Positions 22,549-24,759 of a stretch of DNA of 24,759 nucleotides are shown piece after piece (position 1 is the first letter of the stretch; each line of letters starts with the position of its first letter). Under the pieces are notes generated by a model. It was given only the letters and a program-made list of their open reading frames with translations. It did not search any database and had not been told where the DNA came from. Source of the DNA: an uncultured Collinsella sp. (lineage in GTDB: Bacteria; Actinomycetota; Coriobacteriia; Coriobacteriales; Coriobacteriaceae); assembly GCA_900549085.1 (NCBI GenBank), contig URMO01000025.1:1-24759 (forward strand), in the 5' to 3' direction. The position numbers were made by a program, and so were the translations under genes.

Positions 22549-22584
22549 AAGACCCGTTTCCCAACAGGGAAGCGGGTCTTTTTT
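22549..22584 (+). terminator. Rho-independent terminator of rpoBC
   Basis: The sequence 22549-22562 (AAGACCCG then TTTCCC) pairs with 22567-22580 over 14 bp with one G-U pair and an AACA loop. A run of six T (22579-22584) follows. Palindromic element copy B begins directly after it. Confidence 0.93.
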
Positions 22585-22808
22585 GGTGAGGAACGTTGCC
22601 CCGACGAGCACGTCGGATTCCCGGCCCGGGCGGCCCAGGTTTTAAGTTTGTCGCGAGTTCCGCACGCAAAGGAAAGCACTTAATGTGCTTTCCGTCTTGC
22701 GCAGGACTGTAGAGCAGCAAACTTAAACAGCGGGCGGCCCGTTCCGGGGATCCGCCCCCGCGCACAGAAGGGGATTCCTTTTGCCAAAAAGGGACAGGTT
22801 TATTTTGG
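22585..22808. repeat. Palindromic repeat element copy B (MITE-like)
   Basis: An imperfect palindrome of about 224 nt. The left side (GGATTCCCGG at 22615, TTTAAGTTTG at 22641-22650) mirrors the right side (CAAACTTAAA at 22718-22727, CCGGGGATCC at 22744). The tip stem GGAAAGCAC (22671-22679) and GTGCTTTCC (22685-22693) closes on a TTAAT loop. The right end, 22782-22808, is the exact reverse complement of the left end of copy C (24596-24622). The left end lacks that 27-nt sequence and abuts the rpoBC terminator, so it is probably truncated. No transposase is encoded. The 79-codon minus-strand frame over it is not convincing as a gene. Confidence 0.8.
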
Positions 22809-22826
22809 TAGGTTCATGCTTGAATT

Positions 22827-22855
22827 TGAAACATTTCGTTCGGTCAAAGCGTATC
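22827..22855 (+). promoter_or_regulatory. Predicted ECF-type promoter (autoregulation of the sigma gene)
   Basis: TGAAAC (22827-22832), a 17-nt spacer and CGTATC (22850-22855). This resembles the TGAAAC-N16/17-CGT(A/C) promoters read by SigW/SigX/SigM-type ECF sigma factors and does not resemble a sigma-A promoter. It lies 48 nt ahead of the ECF sigma start codon, as expected for a self-activating sigma operon. Confidence 0.6.
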
Positions 22856-22903
22856 TATGGTGAGGGCCTCATCAAGAATCATTAACGTCACCGGGAGGTG
22901 ATT

Positions 22904-23422
22904 ATGGAAGAACAAGCTTTTAGACAGGCGGTCGAAGATCACCGGGATGTCGTGTTTCGAATCGCATTGACGTACCTGCGCGATCGCGCCGATGCCGACG
23001 ATGTTGCACAAGACGTCTTTCTTAAGTTGCTCAAAAGCGATACGCATTTTGAAAGCTGGGAGCATCTTCGTCGATGGCTTATCCGGGTCACGATCAATGA
23101 ATGCAAATCTCTCTTTCGAAAGCCGTGGAGACGCGTGGAGGATATTGAAAGTCTGACCGATTCGCTTTCGGCGGCGCAGGATGAGACCAAGGCGGTCCTG
23201 TCAGACGTTATGCGACTTCCGGAGCGATTCCGTGTTCCCATCGTGCTCTATTACTATCTGGGCTTTTCGACCTCAGAGATTGCCGAGTTACTGCATGTGC
23301 CAGCCGCGACCGTTCGAACGCGTTTAGCTCGTGGTCGATCGAAGCTCAAATTCATCCTAGAGGAGGGCGACCGTGAAATCCAATCAAATCAAGCAGGCCT
23401 TCGAGTCCATCCAAGCCGATAG
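22904..23422 (+). CDS. ECF-family RNA polymerase sigma factor
   Basis: A 172-residue sigma factor. Region 2 (about 5-73) has YLRDRADADDVAQDVFLKLL, the typical core-binding and -10-recognition helices. A short linker leads to region 4 (about 98-152), LPERFRVPIVLYYYLGFSTSEIAELLHVPAATVRTRLARGRSKLK, a clear -35-recognition helix-turn-helix. Regions 1 and 3 are absent, as in ECF (group 4) sigma factors. The ATG at 22904 with GGGAGGTG just upstream is preferred over GTG at 22898, which lies inside that site. Its 3' end overlaps the next gene by 50 nt. It probably directs its own promoter and envelope or stress genes elsewhere, and is held in check by the downstream membrane protein. Confidence 0.93.
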   Translation: MEEQAFRQAVEDHRDVVFRIALTYLRDRADADDVAQDVFLKLLKSDTHFESWEHLRRWLIRVTINECKSLFRKPWRRVEDIESLTDSLSAAQDETKAVLSDVMRLPERFRVPIVLYYYLGFSTSEIAELLHVPAATVRTRLARGRSKLKFILEEGDREIQSNQAGLRVHPSR

Positions 23423-24449
23423 CGATCTTGCCGACCGTGTTATTGATGCTGCGGCTGGAAAGCCGCTTCGTCGAAAGGGTCACGCGAAACCTCTGTATGT
23501 TGCCGTAATCGGATGTCTTGCCGGAGTGTTGGCGACCGGAGGGGTCGCCTACGCCGTTGTCAATTCCAGCTATTTTGCCTCAGCCTGGGGAAACCACGGC
23601 AATGGGGATTCCATTAACTGGACCAACGGTGGCTCATCGGGGACTAAATATACCTACACCAGAGAGTTTGGTGATGGCATCGCGCCCCAAAGCCTGGAGG
23701 GTGCAGTCCAGGAGGTTAATCTGTCCGTCGAGGGTAACGGCTATACGCTTGATATCCATGAGATGGCTATTGACCAAAACGGCTGCGGAGCCGTGACGTT
23801 TACGTTGTCCAATCCAAATGGCGTTAACTACTACAAGCCGGCAGCAGAGACAGGCGAACTTGTTCTCTATGGTGAAGAAGAACAAGGCATCGGTACACCC
23901 AGCATGAACTTCGGCGAGGAATGGGCTGACACACGCTGCACCATTGATAAGGACACATCAAGCGATACTGTCATTAATGGCACGATGTACTTTGCTTCTA
24001 TGGATCGCGAGCGAGGTTTTCAACATGCGGTCACCTGGAATATCTCGTGGACCGAGGGCGAAGGCGAGGATGCGAAGCCGTTCGAGGCATCGACGCCCGA
24101 GTTTAGCGTTGGAGCGTACGTCGATACAAAGGAACTCCGCTCCGATGACTCGCCTCTCGAGATTAGCCCGTTTTCCATCCAGACACACATCGATGATCTG
24201 GGCATTGACGCAGTCACGAAGAAGTTGACGGTTACCTACAAGGATGGATCGGAGCAGATTATCGAAGATGACGACGCAGGGGCGTTCAACTTATATTTTT
24301 CTTATACGCGCAATAGCGGAGAGAACATCTGGGTGCCAACGAAGCTGATCGATGTCGACCAAGTGGTCTCGGTAACCCTTGAGGGCACGAGGTACACAAC
24401 AACAGGAGAGACCGAAACAGAAGTACCCTTTACCATCGTTTATTCGTAA
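23373..24449 (+). CDS. Single-pass membrane protein, putative anti-sigma factor for the ECF sigma
   Basis: A 358-residue protein: a short cytoplasmic N-terminus (1-40, SNQIKQAFESIQADSDLADRV then a basic stretch), one transmembrane helix (about 41-63, LYVAVIGCLAGVLATGGVAYAVV) and a large extracytoplasmic part (64-358) that looks beta-rich. The extracytoplasmic part contains two cysteines (in NGCGAV and DTRCTID) that could form a disulfide. The start is GTG at 23373 behind GGAGGGCG, inside the end of the sigma gene, so translation is coupled. Topology and position fit a sigma-controlling membrane partner, as in the sigma/DUF4179-type pairs of Firmicutes. The N-terminal 40 residues lack an HxxxCxxC zinc anti-sigma motif. 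The family is not identified with confidence. Confidence 0.75.
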   Translation: MKSNQIKQAFESIQADSDLADRVIDAAAGKPLRRKGHAKPLYVAVIGCLAGVLATGGVAYAVVNSSYFASAWGNHGNGDSINWTNGGSSGTKYTYTREFGDGIAPQSLEGAVQEVNLSVEGNGYTLDIHEMAIDQNGCGAVTFTLSNPNGVNYYKPAAETGELVLYGEEEQGIGTPSMNFGEEWADTRCTIDKDTSSDTVINGTMYFASMDRERGFQHAVTWNISWTEGEGEDAKPFEASTPEFSVGAYVDTKELRSDDSPLEISPFSIQTHIDDLGIDAVTKKLTVTYKDGSEQIIEDDDAGAFNLYFSYTRNSGENIWVPTKLIDVDQVVSVTLEGTRYTTTGETETEVPFTIVYS

Positions 24450-24456
24450 AGTCTGG

Positions 24457-24488
24457 GCCGCTTCCCAAGGGGGGAAGCGGCCTTTTTA
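24457..24488 (+). terminator. Rho-independent terminator of the sigma/anti-sigma operon
   Basis: GGCCGCTTCCC (24457-24467) pairs with GGGAAGCGGCC (24473-24483), a perfect 11-bp stem with a 5-nt loop, followed by five T (24484-24488). It begins 8 nt past the stop codon. Confidence 0.93.
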
Positions 24489-24595
24489 GCGTTATATGGA
24501 CGAGTGGATTGGACGTTATTCGTCTGATTCTCGGAAGAACGTAGCAAATGGATGCGGATCACCGTGAAGAGTGGCGTTTTCCCAGATAAAACCGA
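24489..24595. other. Non-coding spacer before repeat copy C
   Basis: About 107 nt between the operon terminator and the left end of copy C. No gene, hairpin or promoter is evident. A minus-strand frame runs through it into the repeat but has no recognisable motifs. Confidence 0.4.
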
Positions 24596-24759
24596 CCAAA
24601 ATAAACCTGTCCCTTTTTGGCAGGGAACGTTGCCCCGACGAGCACGTCGGATTCCCGGGCCGGGCGGCACAGGGGTTAAGTTTGTCGCGAGTTCCGCACG
24701 AGCCGGAGGCCACTTAATGTGGCCTCCGTGCGAGCCAGGACTGTAGAGCAGCAAACTTA
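24596..24759. repeat. Palindromic repeat element copy C (MITE-like, cut by window end)
   Basis: It begins with the 27-nt end sequence (24596-24622, CCAAAATAAACCTG...TTGGCA), which is the inverse of the right end of copy B. From GAACGTTGCC (24626) onward it is close to identical to copy B across the GACGAGCACGTCGGATTCCC block and the TAAGTTTGTCGCGAGTTCCG block. The tip stem is GGAGGCCAC (24705-24713) with GTGGCCTCC (24719-24727), different in sequence from copy B but still fully paired around TTAAT. It then continues through AGGACTGTAGAGCAGCAAAC. The right half lies outside the window. Confidence 0.8.

Noticed and set aside
22526..22765. Minus-strand frame in repeat copy B whose peptide resembles one in copy C (RAELATNL, PPGPGIRRARRGNVP)
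   Set aside because: The similarity is explained by the DNA repeat itself; the frame runs through the rpoBC terminator and a perfect hairpin, and it lacks a start context.
22585..24759. CRISPR array suggested by repeated palindromic blocks
   Set aside because: Only two widely spaced copies of more than 150 nt with an operon between them; there is no regular short repeat-spacer pattern.

Overview
The window is GC-rich, bacterial and gene-dense. It most resembles the Coriobacteriia (Actinomycetota), probably a gut Collinsella or close relative. The grounds are the actinobacterial type of RpoB and RpoC, strong avoidance of A-ending Leu and Ser codons in most genes, the gene mix (arginine metabolism, FeoAB, ECF sigma factor with a large membrane partner) and numerous palindromic intergenic repeats. 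Genus is inferred from recall and was not tested.

Layout. (1) 154-3409: a GntR/FCD regulator (minus strand) divergent from a dimethylarginine dimethylaminohydrolase-like gene and an ArcD-type amino-acid antiporter. A TTGTATACAA palindrome lies in the divergent gap, which suggests a regulated arginine or methylarginine module. (2) 3856-6216: a FeoA-FeoB fusion for ferrous iron uptake behind a promoter overlapped by GGTTAGCC repeats that resemble DtxR/IdeR half-sites. (3) 6338-9632: a SotB-like MFS exporter, a GH13 glycosidase and a hypoxanthine-type DNA glycosylase. (4) 9634-11526: an unrecognised minus-strand gene and a class I aminotransferase whose last third changes codon usage abruptly. 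(5) 11789-13096: rplJ-rplL with promoter, L10 leader, attenuator-like hairpin and strong terminator. (6) 13348-14310: galU as its own transcription unit. (7) 14545-22584: rpoB-rpoC. (8) 22827-24488: an ECF sigma factor and its overlapping membrane-anchored partner behind an apparent self-recognised promoter.

The most unusual coding observation is the C-terminus of RpoC. After the normal end of beta-prime there are about 230 extra residues, including a helix-hairpin-helix segment that aligns without gaps to the RNA polymerase alpha-subunit C-terminal domain and keeps several of its DNA-contacting residues. The most unusual non-coding observation is a family of long palindromic elements (three copies, two of them flanking the sigma-factor operon). 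They share a core whose tip stem carries compensatory changes, and two copies share a 27-nt terminal sequence in opposite orientation.

The rplJL and rpoBC blocks, commonly contiguous in bacteria, are separated here by galU and by Rho-independent terminators. All annotation is by reading the sequence; no database search was run.
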